Positions 46,640-58,720 of a stretch of 64,000 bases of DNA are shown one piece after another. This DNA comes from Magicicada septendecula (Eukaryota > Arthropoda > Insecta > Hemiptera > Cicadidae). The notes under the pieces are model-generated. The model made no database searches. It was not told the origin of the DNA and saw nothing but the letters and a program-made list of their open reading frames with translations. The stretch is taken from assembly GCA_034769895.1 (NCBI GenBank), contig CM068373.1:23812620-23876619 (forward strand). Direction: 5' to 3'. A program made the position numbers and the translations under genes. Position 1 is the stretch's first letter; each line of letters begins with the position of its first letter.

Positions 46640-47083
46640 TTCATACCTGTGAAGGATGGGTAAGATGGAGGATCCGTCGTTCTTGTATGGCGACTGAGAT
46701 TCTGATGACGCTCATCACACTTTCTTCGAGTGTCAACGGTGGGTGCTGGAGAGGCGAGGACTGGAATCAGAGATTGGCTCCATGACGCCTGATAACATCA
46801 TAGGCGTCATGCTCAACAGCAAAGAGAACTGGGACATGGTTGTGACCTACGTGAGGATGGTCCTACGGCAGAAGAAGCCTGAACTGGACCCTCTCACAGG
46901 TCGATGATATAAAGTTGTAGGAGCCTAGTAGGCGCAATACGATGTGCCACCCTAAAGCCATACGAATAGTTGTTCCAGGGGGGGGGGGTTCCCTGCCTGT
47001 AAAGTGGAGGTTTTAGGTGGGTGCGAGTCCCACACACCGGGAGACCAGTCAGGTGTCTCCTCCCTCGCAAAAAAAAAAAAAAA
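46640..47083 (+). mobile_element. R1-clade LINE, 3' end with poly(A)
   Basis: The frame reads DSDDAHHTFFECQRWVLERR, LESEIGSMTPDNIIGVML and YVRMVLRQKKPELDPLTGR then stop. HHTFFEC.RW is the second half of the C-terminal CCHC finger of R1-like elements; the preceding stretch has a stop where its cysteines are expected. The 3' UTR holds an 11-G run (46978-46988) and GTGGGTGCGAGTCCCACA, and ends in 15 A residues (47069-47083). Confidence 0.82.
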
Positions 47084-48757
47084 CACAAACACAGTTTATA
47101 TACAAAATAAAGTGTAAAACGAGTATCTTCGTTTTACTGTACAGAACAATGCATAGAATTGTGTTAAGTCTCTATCAAACCCATAGCCTCCATATTTATT
47201 TTAATATATTCCAAGTTGTCGCCACATAATTAAATTTAATATTACGAGCTATTGGTTATAGCTGACAAGCTATTTCATTCTGCTACAACCCCCTCGGCAA
47301 CGAACTTATTTCACATATCATCTTCATGCTATTCACAAACTAACGCAACCTTAATTTCTTATATCGTACCAATTCGTGGATCACTTAAGTTTTCTTCGTC
47401 ATTAGTAGAGCTAGTATAGTTTGTGCGTCGATTTAGTTCTTATCATAATTTGTTTCATGGTTATTTTGTAGAATTTAATCTGTTACTGTAGGGTAACGAC
47501 AATATTATTACGACGAGTAAAACAAGTGTGACTTCAGAATTAATTTCTCATCACGTGATATCCCAATACATAGATCTGATTAAACATTTTTTTTGTATAA
47601 TTAACATTGCGCGTTTTGAAACAAATGTTAGCACGGATTTAATATGTGCTTAAATTTTATATCTTCACGTAATATACATGTTAAACTTATTATGTAATAT
47701 AGGCATATCTGTAATTGAATGACGACAACACTCTGGTTAAGAAATACAGAATTACATAACCTGCAAACATTAAGAATAATCGATATAATTGAGTATACCT
47801 ATGTTTATGCATTTAAAAAGAAAACATAAAGAATAAAATGTACTATTACAGAATATTATGAATAGTTCTTCAAATAATAACTATTCTGCAAATAAAATTA
47901 ATAATATATTTATACCTAACGGATGCTTTACTGATCACATCAGTACCACCAGAAATTCATAAATGGATTATAAATTTATATCACAATTTATTTATAAACC
48001 TAAATACAGAAACCTGCAAGAAATATGTAAATGATACAAAATATTACAGAATAGTACATTTAAACAGTTGTACTATCATGTAGTTACACTGGAAATGTAA
48101 TTCAAGTCACTTTCTACACGAAGAATAAAATCTGGCGAAAACCGTAAAGACTTTACTATCATAAAATATAAATCCACGTTATTGTAAATATTTTATACCG
48201 TCAAGTACTGTCAGCTATTAACGAATAGCTTAATACTAAATATTTTAAGATCGTATTCAAAATGTTTGCACTAAACATTTAGGTATTTTCGAATAAAAAT
48301 TTTCAATTTATAGGTAATATTATTGTTATTTAATCAGTCTTTATATGAAACTATTAAATTTTATTTGCAAATAATAATGTTGTATACAATAAATCGTTTT
48401 ATCGCCAGACTTTGTATACCAATTAAACTGTATTTCATGTTGCATTATTAAATTGTTTTTCTCTTCAGCCCAAATTCATTGTGCGTTTAATAAAATTAGA
48501 GTTTAATTTATATTTAAAAAACTTAGTACGTTTTAACACAATTCTCATCAAGCCGGAATAATTACAACTCATTGTTGGAAAATAAATTCAATATACTAAA
48601 ATAGGAAAGCAATTCGTTGAAGTGAATAATGTTTAATTTAAAATTAACTCATTTCTTACTGAACATATGTTTCGGGAGTTTTGCATGATTCTGCATAATC
48701 AGAATATTTTGGCTGACTTTTATGTGTACAGTAGTTTAACTCCTATTATTGCAATAT
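47084..48757. other. Unassigned AT-rich spacer
   Basis: No gene or element recognised. Confidence 0.5.
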
Positions 48758-49305
48758 TGTTACGACCCTCCGACGGTCTAACTGAAAACAAAATACAAGG
48801 CACCAATGAAGCCACTAAAAACCAGCTTTAATTACCACAAATAACAGTTTATAATCTACTCGTACAAAAATTCCAGTTAGATTTGTCCACATGCAATAAT
48901 AATGTCAAACATAAAGAATTCCGCGCTATAATCACTTTTCACTAATACACCACTTGCGACGCACTGTGTAAATCGCCCGACAATAACTGAAACTAAGCGG
49001 CAGGTGTGGGATGTTTATAGTTTGCAGGGGTTACATAATATGCGTCTTTAACAAACACGTGAAAATTCTAGAGAATACTTCAGCGCGCCCATGGCAGAAA
49101 CACACACCGTTGGGCTAATTGAGAAGCTTCTAGAACGACACCATTGAACGCACGAGACGTTCCGCATTACGTAACACTGCCGCGCATGTCAAGCGTCACG
49201 TACGCATTACAGCTGCGGGTATAGACGAGAAAAGAGTAGAACAACGTTCTGTAATTTACCAGAACGTTACTTAATGGCGTAACACTTTTTCCGCATTACG
49301 TAACA
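48758..49305 (-). repeat. Solo gypsy-family LTR with ATAT target duplication
   Basis: On the minus strand it begins TGTTACGTAATGCGG and ends GGGTCGTAACA. ATAT lies directly before (48754-48757) and directly after (49306-49309), a 4-bp target duplication. It is the most complete solo copy (548 bp) and a good reference for the other LTR fragments. Confidence 0.92.
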
Positions 49306-49889
49306 ATATGTTACTTGCTAATCTTTTTGTTACTTTCTAACGGTCGTTAATGAGGTAGACATCAGTGTCGTGTGTTAACCTCTAACGTGACGTAGCCTGA
49401 CTTAACGCTAACTAAATGTCAGTGGTAAGAAGGCATATTAAATTCAGGTTAAAACTCACATAGATCAATTTGTGCAGCATTTATAAAATTTAATTGTCAT
49501 ATTCTGAACTACGGTAAATTCATTCTTTCGGTAACATTACCTGTAATATTTATGTGACACCATCTTCACATTAGTTTGTTGGAACCTTATATGATTGGAT
49601 ACTGTATTAGAAAAATACAACTTAAATTACTTTATAGCATTATAGATGTAAAACGTAATTTCTTGCTGGTCATTTCAGTACATAATTTTGAAAGCAATGT
49701 TTTAGCTTCGAATATTAGTTTTTTAAGAGTGTTGTCTCAACAAGTTTAAAAGATAGTTTTATGAAACGTATTCATATATAGTTTTCAGTGCTTGTAAATT
49801 ACGTATAAAATGTCCTTTGAAGAATCGTGTATTTTTTTTATCTACCACGCGTAGCCTGTTCAAAAATCAATACCAAAACCCTAGACCTG
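49306..49889. other. Unassigned AT-rich spacer
   Basis: Nothing recognisable. Confidence 0.5.
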
Positions 49890-50989
49890 CAGTTCTCAAA
49901 GTGAGTTCCGCGAACCCCTGGGGGTCGTTGACAACGTTTCATGGGGTCCGCGGAGTATTTAAGAAAAAAAAATAGAATATACCGTAATTTTCTCTGTTTG
50001 TTTGTGCTCTAATCTCTAAATGTTAGAATCTTAAAACAATTAGTAGAAGATTCCAGTATTGTTTTTTTGGACCGAAGGATGAAGTAAGGCTCCTTTTATT
50101 TGATTCTAACTTCCACCTGAAAGACAGAATTCATGACTTTAACGGGATTTTGAAGCTATCATACCTTCCTGATATCTTTAGTCATCTGAATGGATGCACT
50201 TTAAGCCTGCTGGTATCACTATTTTCCAGGTTCCATATAAAACCTGGGGGATGATAAAAAAATTAAAGCTGTAGATTCACAGATTAGACTCTGAAATCGT
50301 CGAACAATTCCATTTTATGGCAGATTTTGCCCAGCTGTCAGGAGTAAATGTTCCAAAGGAGATGCTCAACGTTTTAAGTCTAATTTTGAACAACTGCACT
50401 TGCAGCTAAGGGAATATTTTCCAGCGACGGATGATAGTGACATGTGGTTGAGGAATCCACTTGCTGATGAGCTGTCAAAACGTCTCTGTTACACTAAAAG
50501 AACACGACTCACTGGCAGAACTTACAACTGACAGTTCATTAAAATTACAGTTTTCGCAATTACAGCTAGCTGACGTCTGGTTATGTATAATTCGTGGCTA
50601 TCCGGAACTCACAAAAAAATCTTGAAGTGTTTAACTGTGTTTCCGTTTACTTATTTGTGTGAAACCAAATTTTTTCAAGTACTTGAAGCCAAAGTTAAGA
50701 AATCAACTTAATGTCGACAGTGACTTGATATTGAATGTATCAGACATTAAACCCAATATTTCAGAGATAATTGTCCAAAAGCAGCTTCATTGTTCACATT
50801 CAATTATGACAAATATCATTAATATTATAATCTTGCAATTTAAGAGAATTTTGATTTTAATACACTTCACTTAAAATGTAATTGTATATATCATATTTAC
50901 TGTGTATTTTATTTGAAAAACCAGACGGGGTCCTTGAAATTTTTAATTTGTTTAGGGGGTCCGCGGACTGAAAAGTTTGGGAACCACTG
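49890..50989 (+). mobile_element. hAT DNA transposon
   Basis: Ends: CAGTTCTCAAAGTGAGTTCC at the left and, complemented, CAGTGGTTCCCAAACTTTTC at the right. CCGCGAACCCC and CCGCGGACCCC follow inside. Terminal CAG with a GTTCTCAAA/GTCCGCGGACCCC pattern is typical of one hAT group. The 8 bases outside each end (TAGACCTG, CCATAGAA) do not match clearly, so the target duplication is lost or misplaced. At 1.1 kb it is much shorter than an autonomous hAT. Confidence 0.87.
50080..50800 (+). pseudogene. hAT transposase C-terminal remnant (ZBED5-like)
   Basis: Within the element, successive frames read LKLSYLPDIFSHLNGCTLSL, EYFPATDDSDMWLRNPLADE, LQFSQLQLADVWLCIIRGYP, then FPFTYLCETKFFQ and KLRNQLNVDSDLILNVSDIK. 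The LAYL.DIF..LN / FP.....WIRNPF / FW......YP.L / FP..YLCE..FS / RN.L.VE.DLR..LS.I order is that of hAT transposases related to vertebrate ZBED5 proteins, including the C-terminal dimerisation region. Frameshifts and stops abound, and the N-terminal BED finger is absent. Confidence 0.87.
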
Positions 50990-51770
50990 CCATAGAAAAT
51001 TTGATCGATTTTGTACCTATTCCTATTGCTTATTCTATAAATTTAAGTCACATTTAATGTACCAAATTTCATTGATGATTGGAAAACCTAGATAATTTGC
51101 GTACTTAAATTTCTTATGTAGTCGTAAAGGATGTATAAGCTTAAATATAATTTTATGGTCATGCCGTTTGTGTTGCCAGTACTTTCCTTTCTAGTAATCC
51201 TAATGCGTAAAACCCAGAAATTATTTGTTTAATGCGAACGCCGCTCTTTAGTATTTTGTATTGGAAAAATTAAGCAATATTTACTAAATATAGGATAAAA
51301 AATTAACAGATTTTGCCATTTTCCTGGAAACCGGTATGTTGCTAAGTAACGATAAAATTATAATGAAAACCGCTCAGATTTTAACAGACATTCTTCAAAT
51401 AATTCTCTTTTATCGAATTATTTTGTTTTCTAAAATATCCCTTCTCATCTTGTATAATTCCTGACTGAACAAGTTACAATAAAAGTGTCACATTTTTTGT
51501 TAGGAATGTTTCATTTAATTATGTGCTTCTAAATAAGAATGTCGAAGTTAAAATTTTCGAATATTACCGAGACATTTTATAAGGTAGCGTCCTTATTTAC
51601 ATCTGTATATTTAAAATGAGTATTATGTTTTCCAATATCACATTTGCAATAATTATTTCTTTAATAATTTTGTAGTCGCAGAATTCTTAGTACTTATATC
51701 GATTCACATTAGTCCAGTGGCGACATAAAACTTAAACTGTTGAAGAAAATAAAATTTACGAAATCGAAAA
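50990..51770. other. Unassigned AT-rich spacer
   Basis: Nothing recognisable. Confidence 0.5.
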
Positions 51771-52090
51771 AAACTTTTAACATTGAAAATGTTTATAAGG
51801 ACGTGTCGCACATTTGCGGCCGATCGCTGGTGCGTGATCGAAAATGGGAACCGGTGAGTTTCCATAGAAACTACTCCTTTGTTGTCAATAACGTAGTACA
51901 CATATAAAACTTCGCTTATGAATGCGACTACATTTAACTTATAATCTGTACGTTGGTAAATGAAGAATGAAATCATCTGTTGGTGAATGAACATAAATAT
52001 GTATAGTTTTTAGGTTTATTGAAGCATATTCAATGCCCTTCTCTGTGCATTGCATTTGTGCAATGCCTGAAAATTTTTTCTTTATTGCTA
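51771..52090 (-). repeat. Dispersed repeat family B, copy 2
   Basis: It is the inverted counterpart of 17236-17710. Blocks shared after complementing include TTGTCAATAACGTAGTA, ACTACATTTAACTTATAATC and AATGCCCTTCTCTGTGCATTG. Confidence 0.8.
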
Positions 52091-52590
52091 TATACAGGAC
52101 TACAGTAACTAAATTTTGATAGTGTAAACCGTTATTATCAGTCAATAAGCATCAATACATTTCAAAATTTACAAATTATAATTGTAAATTGGTGTCATCT
52201 AATACCCATGTGTTATCTTGTGACATGAAAAAATATTTGTTAAACTTACTTTTTTAATAATTTACATTTTGCATTTATCTTTTACGCTGAATTTGTCATA
52301 TCATTTTGTTTTCCCTCTACTTTTTCAAATGTCTGCTTATTTTAACGTATCTACATAACGTATGCTTATGTTTTTTTTTTACTGCAGGCCCCTTTTCCGG
52401 CTGTCCTTTAATAATTCAATCGTATTTCCGTTTTATACAACAACCCAAAATGTGTAATACGAATCAAATGTTCTACGCACCATTCTACTGGATCTTTCTC
52501 AAAAATTAACCTATATTTTTTGACAAACATATTGTTATTTGTATCCAAGACACTTCGTTATTTACATTACCTTAGATCCGACGTGTGTCT
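52091..52590. other. Unassigned spacer
   Basis: Nothing recognisable. Confidence 0.5.
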
Positions 52591-52599
52591 AAGTTTTCT

Positions 52600-53510
52600 A
52601 TTTCAATGAAGATGACGGCATTTAATTTTTCCATGCATAGACTATTATCAATACCTCTCAACGAAGATGGTTTCCTTGAGGAGTTAAACACTATAAAATA
52701 TGTAGCTTTGGCTAATTGTTACAACTCGCTTGTTAGTTGATAACCTTCTCAAAAAACATAAAACCCAAAGAGGTTAAAACCCAAGTTAGGACAAGACGTA
52801 AAACCAACGTTTGTTACAACCGCTTATATATATCCAAAAAATTTTAACCTCTATGTTAACTAAAATTAATATCACTTCAATTTTCAAGACAATAATAATA
52901 TACTCAATACACTCCGCCACAACAATAGTATGACACTATTAGAGAAGGAAAAAGGTGTATATATATTTTCGTGTGATGATTGCAATTGTTTTCATATCGG
53001 CCAAACTTGATGGGGGGGGGGGGGTATTCCTTAAATTCGTTAAAGAGATTTAACGAACACACCAAAACATAATTTTAAAACTCGGATTTCACTTAATAAG
53101 ATAAAATCCAATTATGCGCGACATTTACTTTTAAGCAATCATACTTACACAGATTTTTTATCAAATTGTAAACCCTTACACATTTGCAAAAAGGCCAGTA
53201 CATGACGCTTTAGAGGAGTTCGAAATTTACAAAGCATACCGTAACATACACAGTTGGGAATTCATACTGAATGATCATTTGAACTTTAAATTTAACTCGC
53301 TATAAGATACAGCCTTGAACTTGCACACAAACAATCATAGACAACTTCAATATCCGGCCGGCCTTCAAAGGCTGCGCACCCATACGGACTTGTGTTACTT
53401 ACAAAGTAATTTTAACATTTAACGACTTCAACTGAGTGATTTAGTCTGAAGATGGAACATATGTTCCGATACGGGTCATTTTAAATTAAAAAATCAAATC
53501 ACACGACGTA
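52600..53510 (+). mobile_element. Penelope-like element: linker, GIY-YIG region and 3' end
   Basis: Plus-strand frames read FSMHRLLSIPLNEDGFLEEL, NTIKYVALANCYNSLVS, IYIFSCDDCNCFHIGQT, RFNEHTKT, YARHLLLSNHTYTDF and ALEEFEIYKAYRNIHSWEFI. IYIFSC..C...HIGQT corresponds to the GIY-YIG endonuclease (GIY.L.C..C...YIGQTGR), and ALEE.EIYKA is the C-terminal mark. A 13-G run at 53012-53024 disrupts the nuclease just after IGQT. The RT domain is not visible upstream. The 3' end includes a hammerhead-like motif. Confidence 0.82.
53446..53477 (+). ncRNA. Hammerhead-ribozyme-like motif (Penelope 3' end)
   Basis: CTGAAGA, an unpaired T, stem II GGAAC/GTTCC with an ATAT loop, GATAC (GAAAC expected), GG, then GTC. 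Stem III would be AC/GT. The second A of GAAA is T, so activity is unlikely. Stem II differs from the copy at 54059-54090 by one compensated base pair. Confidence 0.6.
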
Positions 53511-54014
53511 TCTAAGGTAATTTATTAATTTATACTATCCTATACATCATTTACCACTTTATCATTTACCCGCTGTCTAGTTCTTTGCAATCTCTTCAAC
53601 TACTGGTTTTAAACTTGTTTTCTTGTTTGTTTCCTTTTATCGTAAAATATGTTACTGCTACTGAATCGATGATGTAACTTTTTTTCTATGTTCCAATCGT
53701 TTGTCTGAATCAATTCCATATTAAACCTCACCTAATTTAAAATTAGTCCGTAACTGTATTTTGTCAGAAATTTTGTTATCTCACTGTTGAGTCTAACCGA
53801 TCTTTTTCAATCCCAGCAAATTTAAGTCTATCCGTTCAACAACAGATTTTCCATTTTATCATACTCCATAGTTAAAGTAAATAACTTTTAAGTATTCTTA
53901 GTTTTAGTTATCACTAGGAATCCGAAAGGAGACTCATTTTATCTCCCAATTATTAAATAATGTTTAAATGACAGCGGGATCCCTTTTAATATAAAAAATC
54001 TGTATAACATTTAC
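53511..54014. other. Unassigned spacer
   Basis: Nothing recognisable. Confidence 0.5.
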
Positions 54015-54900
54015 CGTAATTCTTCCGTCGTGTGCCTTCGTGTTGCGTTCTATTGATTTACGCGTTTCGAAACATATGTTTCGTCTTCAGAAATAAAATA
54101 TCACTCAAAGTGATTAAATATCGTTAAGTATTAAAATTGCAAATATTGAAAAAATGTCCACACATATCCGCGTTACATGAGTGCGCACTCGAGTCGGACC
54201 GATCGGACACTGACTATCAATAGCTATTGTGTAAACATGTATATTGCGGTATCGTAGAGCGGGTTTGATTAGAATTTAAACTATTGTTTAGCACGAACTC
54301 ACGACTGTGTACGTCATTGTACGCTCTATATATCTCGAATTCTTCCAAGGCGTTCACGTAAGCGCCTTTATTACAAAAATATATGGGTTTCAAGTTGGAA
54401 TTAAAGCTAGTGTATTTATGATTTCCATTTATCAAGTGACGTGCGTAGTTGAGATTTTCTGTTGGATAGTGTTGTCTGACCCTTCAAATTGTGCTTTGGT
54501 GTGTGTTCAATAAAACGTTTTTGAAAGGCCTTCCGTCTGGCCGACATAAAACATTCACAATCGTCACATGATAAAGGCTTTTCTTTCCTAAAGGCATAGT
54601 TATTTTATTATGGAGTATGTCCATAAGATTATTGTTGGTTTTAAATATTACGATTCTATTGTTATTATTTAATACACTAGTTAAAATTTGAACTAGTTCT
54701 TTAAACTTTAACGTTCTTTTAATATAGAACGTTGACACAGGTGAATAGAAAACCTGTTTAGCAGACAACAGCACAGGTACTACAATCGGAAGGGTATAGA
54801 GAATGCAAATATGATTCAAATAATTAATGATGTAAAATATTACGAAAAATAATACGTTAGCTCCAAAAATAGTAAAATTATAAAAATATTGCTTACCCAT
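54015..54900 (-). mobile_element. Penelope-like element: GIY-YIG region and 3' end
   Basis: On the minus strand KFKELVQILTSVLNNNNRIV, NNNLMDILHNKI, then KPLSCDDCECFM, a frame change, RPFKN and FIEHTPKH give the nuclease region (..C..C...Y.GQTGRPF..R..EH). A later frame (54435-54217) has INGNHKYTSFNSNLKPIYFC and NALEEFEIYRAYNDVHS, the C-terminal mark. The tail contains the hammerhead-like motif at 54059-54090. Frameshifts separate these parts and RT is absent. It is related to, but not a duplicate of, 52600-53510. Confidence 0.82.
54059..54090 (-). ncRNA. Hammerhead-ribozyme-like motif (Penelope 3' end)
   Basis: Reading the minus strand: CTGAAGA (from 54090), an unpaired C, stem II GAAAC/GTTTC around ATAT, then GAAAC, GC, GTA. 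Core boxes are all canonical (CTGANGA, GAAA, NUH). Stem III is two pairs (AC/GT). Stem I is weak. Of the candidates in this window it has the most intact core. Confidence 0.65.
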
Positions 54901-57900
54901 TCCCTGAACAGTTATGTAAAGTGAGTCAGTTTATTTGTAACTCACCATAAATAGTACTTAATTTGTGTATATTGTAACAAGACCTGTTCACACTGATTAC
55001 AAATAAATATATCTTCTGTATATATAAAAAAAAATTTTAATTTAATTAAAAAAAATTTCAAAAAAAATTTTTTTAATTTGTGATTGAATATTTTTTATAA
55101 TAATTCTCGTTATGAGTTTCCGTTGAAATTTTAGAATTCTGTGAGTTTATTTGGTTAATATTTGCACTTCTGGTTGACCGTAAATGAATCTGGAGTTAAT
55201 CAGATTGTCTTCCTACAATAATCGATTTGCGATTTTCTGCTCTGCTCCAATATATCACTCTCCTTTATATATGGTCGTCTTCCAGTAGTCCTGTTGTTAA
55301 TGTAAACTCTTATAATAATATGTGAAATAATTTGTTAACCCAGATAATTGAATTAGTTTAATTTATTAATAGTTATACGTAAAATATCGATCCAAAATCG
55401 ATATTGATAAAATATTGACTCTTCTACAGGGATAATCGATTTTTACAAAACAGGTTATAATATATGAATGTTTATAATGGTTCTTTTAGCGGTTATATTT
55501 ATATAGTCATAGAAGGGGAAGCATAGAAAGTATAACATGTACAAAAATAATCTTAATAATTAATAAATGACAAATTGTTAATAATATATAATGTTTATAA
55601 TAGTTGAGTTTTCAAGCCAATGCCGCGTTCTGAATTCAATCTGGAGAAGTCGCGTTGCATCACGGAACCATCATGGCGGCTAGTTGAGTTGATGAGGTTA
55701 ACCCAGGAATGTCGGCTGTAAATTCTGACAAATAAAATCGCCTTCACAATTGTTTTATCACCTCCGTATTAGTGTATACTGTCTATTATGTTGTTAGAAG
55801 TGTTCTGGTTAATTGTTCAGTGTCCACTGGCTTTAATTGTGTTGTGATAGAGGTGTTCACTGTTGTCGGTTTGTAGTTAAGAATCATAAAATTTGTTGTA
55901 AAGTAAAATATTAATGTTAGATGGTTTTACTGTTTTAATTCACTTGTATTATGTTTCGTATCGATTGTTTTCACTGTTAGTGTTGGTGTGTTTCACTGAT
56001 TATAAGTTTAAAATAACAAATTCAGTAACTCTCGATTTTTTCACTGATTTTATGTTAACTTTATGTACGCCATTATTATTCGCTATAGAGGTTCTTCGAG
56101 CGATCTCACATCAACCGTTCTCGTTGAATGTTAATTAAGAACTATTCTACTTCCTTCGTCTCATGAAATATCTTGCCAAGTTAATATTGGAAAAGTTTTG
56201 TTTAAATATTTTTCATTTCCTATTTATGTGATTCTAAAATACATTATAATCGGAATATTTTTTGTTTATTGATTGCTTTTGTGAATTATTAATTACATAA
56301 TTGGTTTCTTTACCTCCTTCTGTTTAATTTGACATACAATAGTCTATATTTATTAAGTTTTTTAAAATTGCTATATTTCTGTCCTTTTGGAAATATAGGC
56401 CCAAAATCAGCTTCCTGTTCTTGTCCAAAATATTAGCCATTTTAGGTGTTATAAATATGATTATATTAAATTTGTGATAGATATAAATCCTTAACTACCC
56501 TTAATTTCTTATAAATTTAACAATTTGATCCTCCTTTTAGTTAAAATTCATTAATTTACTATTACTCCTTTGAAATGGTTAGATATTACATTTCGAAATT
56601 ATTTAATAATTTTATACCACATTTTATATTATTCTTTTAAAGTATAGGTTCTGTTATAGTAGTTGGTGTTTGATTTACTTTATATAAATCTTTCTAGTTT
56701 ACATGGTTTATTAGACTTCTTTACTCAAATATAAATGTTATTGGAATTTACCATTTTGCCTAGATTCTTTTGTTTTACATATACTGGGTTTTTAATATTA
56801 CTAATCCTATATACCCTCTCTGACTGTCTAAAGTTAATATAACATCAAATAAAAATTCCTTATACCACTATTGGAACATGTAGCATGGTATTCCTGCTCA
56901 TACTATAAAAACAATATTGAACATTAATTATGAGTATTTTAAGTTAGACTTGTTAAGTTAAACTATTTTTAAAATACATAATAAACATTTTATAAACTGG
57001 TACAGTATACATACATAAACATTTTAGGCTGTATGTACACTGTTATATTAATAAGCATTCTTACACTAAATATAATTCTATTGTCACTTTGAAATGTGTT
57101 GGCTTTAAACATAAACATAATTAGCCATTTAAAATTTTTATGTTAAACTTAAGTTAATCACAGTCCTTTCTGTTTACATTGTATTATAATTTAATCCCCT
57201 TTTACAGTAATTATTCCCCCTCTGCTCTCTTTATCATTTGCATCTCTATAAATGTTTTTGATAAAAAGATGTGTCCTCCTTTATGAAACATTTGACATCT
57301 AATCATAACAATACTTCATGCTATGTCATTTCTGTATTTATTATAAAACTTAAAGTTATTTATTGTATATAGTTACAATATCCGTACACCTTTATTTAAA
57401 GTTTATTATATGGGATTCAGTTGCACTGTTACACTTACACTGTTGGTTCTTATTTATAATTGAGTTCTTCAATATGCTAAGACCAAACTTTTAGTTATAG
57501 GGAACTGTGATGATTTGTCTATTTTATTACATAATAACTTTCTTTGGTGCACTTCTATTTACTACTAAACACTTTTGTTTATAATTATTTTACATGAGGT
57601 TTTGGGGTGTTATACTTTCTTGGGGTTATATTAATATTTGGTTCGTGGTTTATTATTTTTATCAATAGGTTTTTCATGGGTATCCTTCGTAGTTCTCCCA
57701 TCCTACATCTTCTTTTCTTCATTTCTTCTGTCTTAGGTTTTCCAAGGTAAGTATTTCATTATGTCCTTCGGTTGGTTCGGGGTATCTTCTTTATCACCTG
57801 CTCCTAAACTTCCTGGGTAATCTCCTGATTTTATATATGAGTTCCTTTGGATTTAATTTCCTTGATATTTTATCATTGCATTTTATTATTTAATTATACC

Positions 57901-58221
57901 TTTTTTTTATGGTGGGGTTGTTCACTTTGATATTTAATTCTTTTAATTTGATTTTTTAATTATTTTCATTCGATATTTATTTATTTTGCTTCGAAATTTC
58001 TTTTGATTTAATTAATTTAAATGTAATTATGATCATTTTTGAATTATTAATTAGTGGATTATCTGTCATGCTACAATATTTAAAGTCTTTATACTGAATA
58101 GCTGTATTTGTAATATGAGCACATGGAAAAAGCGTATTGCTTTGGCGGTAGATAATAATTGAAGCACTCAGCGACACTAGCATTTACAGACTTATAACAT
58201 TAACATTAAAATTAAAAATGA
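54901..58221. other. Long AT-rich unassigned spacer
   Basis: No gene or element recognised. A GC-richer patch at about 55615-55745 contains ACCATCATGGCGGCTAG, a fair start context, but only a four-codon frame follows. Confidence 0.5.
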
Positions 58222-58720
58222 ATTTAATTTAAATTAATTATAAGTATGATACTACTGACTCGGAACAAAAAGTTTTTATTGGTAAAAATATAAAATTTTT
58301 GCTTGTAGCCTGAACCAGTTTTTGCTTATTTTAAGCTTCGTCAGAGGCTGCCACTAAGAGCGCATCCGGCACAAATAGTAGGCCTATGTATAATTTCAAT
58401 TGTGTCTGTTCGTTTAAAAAAATAACATCCTAATCTAACAGACACAATTCAGATCACACATACTATTCGAACATATCACACCGCGCATTACAACATCGAT
58501 CTTTCAAACGACGACGGCGCCGTCACCAAGAACAAGACGGACAGCGCTCCTAGTGGCAGCTTCTGAAGAAGCTTATAATAAGAAAAATTGGTTCAGGCTA
58601 CAAGGTAAAAATTTTATATTTGTACCAATAAAAATTTTGTGTTCAAAGTCAGTAGTATTATAATTATAATTAGTTAATCAACGGACACGTCATGGAGAAC
58701 GAAATCCAATAATTTAATTT
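58222..58720. repeat. Palindrome of two Penelope-like 3' ends
   Basis: Left arm 58222-58385 and right arm about 58545-58670 are diverged complements (GCTTGTAGCCTGAACCAGTTT against AATTGGTTCAGGCTACAAG), separated by about 160 bases. Sequence leading into the right arm encodes TQFRSHILFEHI, the QTQF.SHILFE end of Penelope ORFs as at 41505. Each arm has a hammerhead-like motif: 58307-58349 (minus; stem I AGCCT/AGGCT, CTGACGA, stem II GCTTA/TAAGC, AAAA for GAAA, stem III AAC/GTT) and 58558-58599 (plus). Tandem or inverted end arrangements are known for Penelope-like elements. Confidence 0.8.

Noticed and set aside
46990-47060. tRNA-like segment (GGGTGCGAGTCCCACACACC)
   Set aside because: It lies inside the 3' UTR of an R1-like LINE with a poly(A) tail; no A box at proper spacing.
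55914-56138. Possible small gene downstream of the GC-richer patch at 55615-55745
   Set aside because: Peptide is hydrophobic AT-rich translation without any known motif; TTG start; no splice sites I could support.
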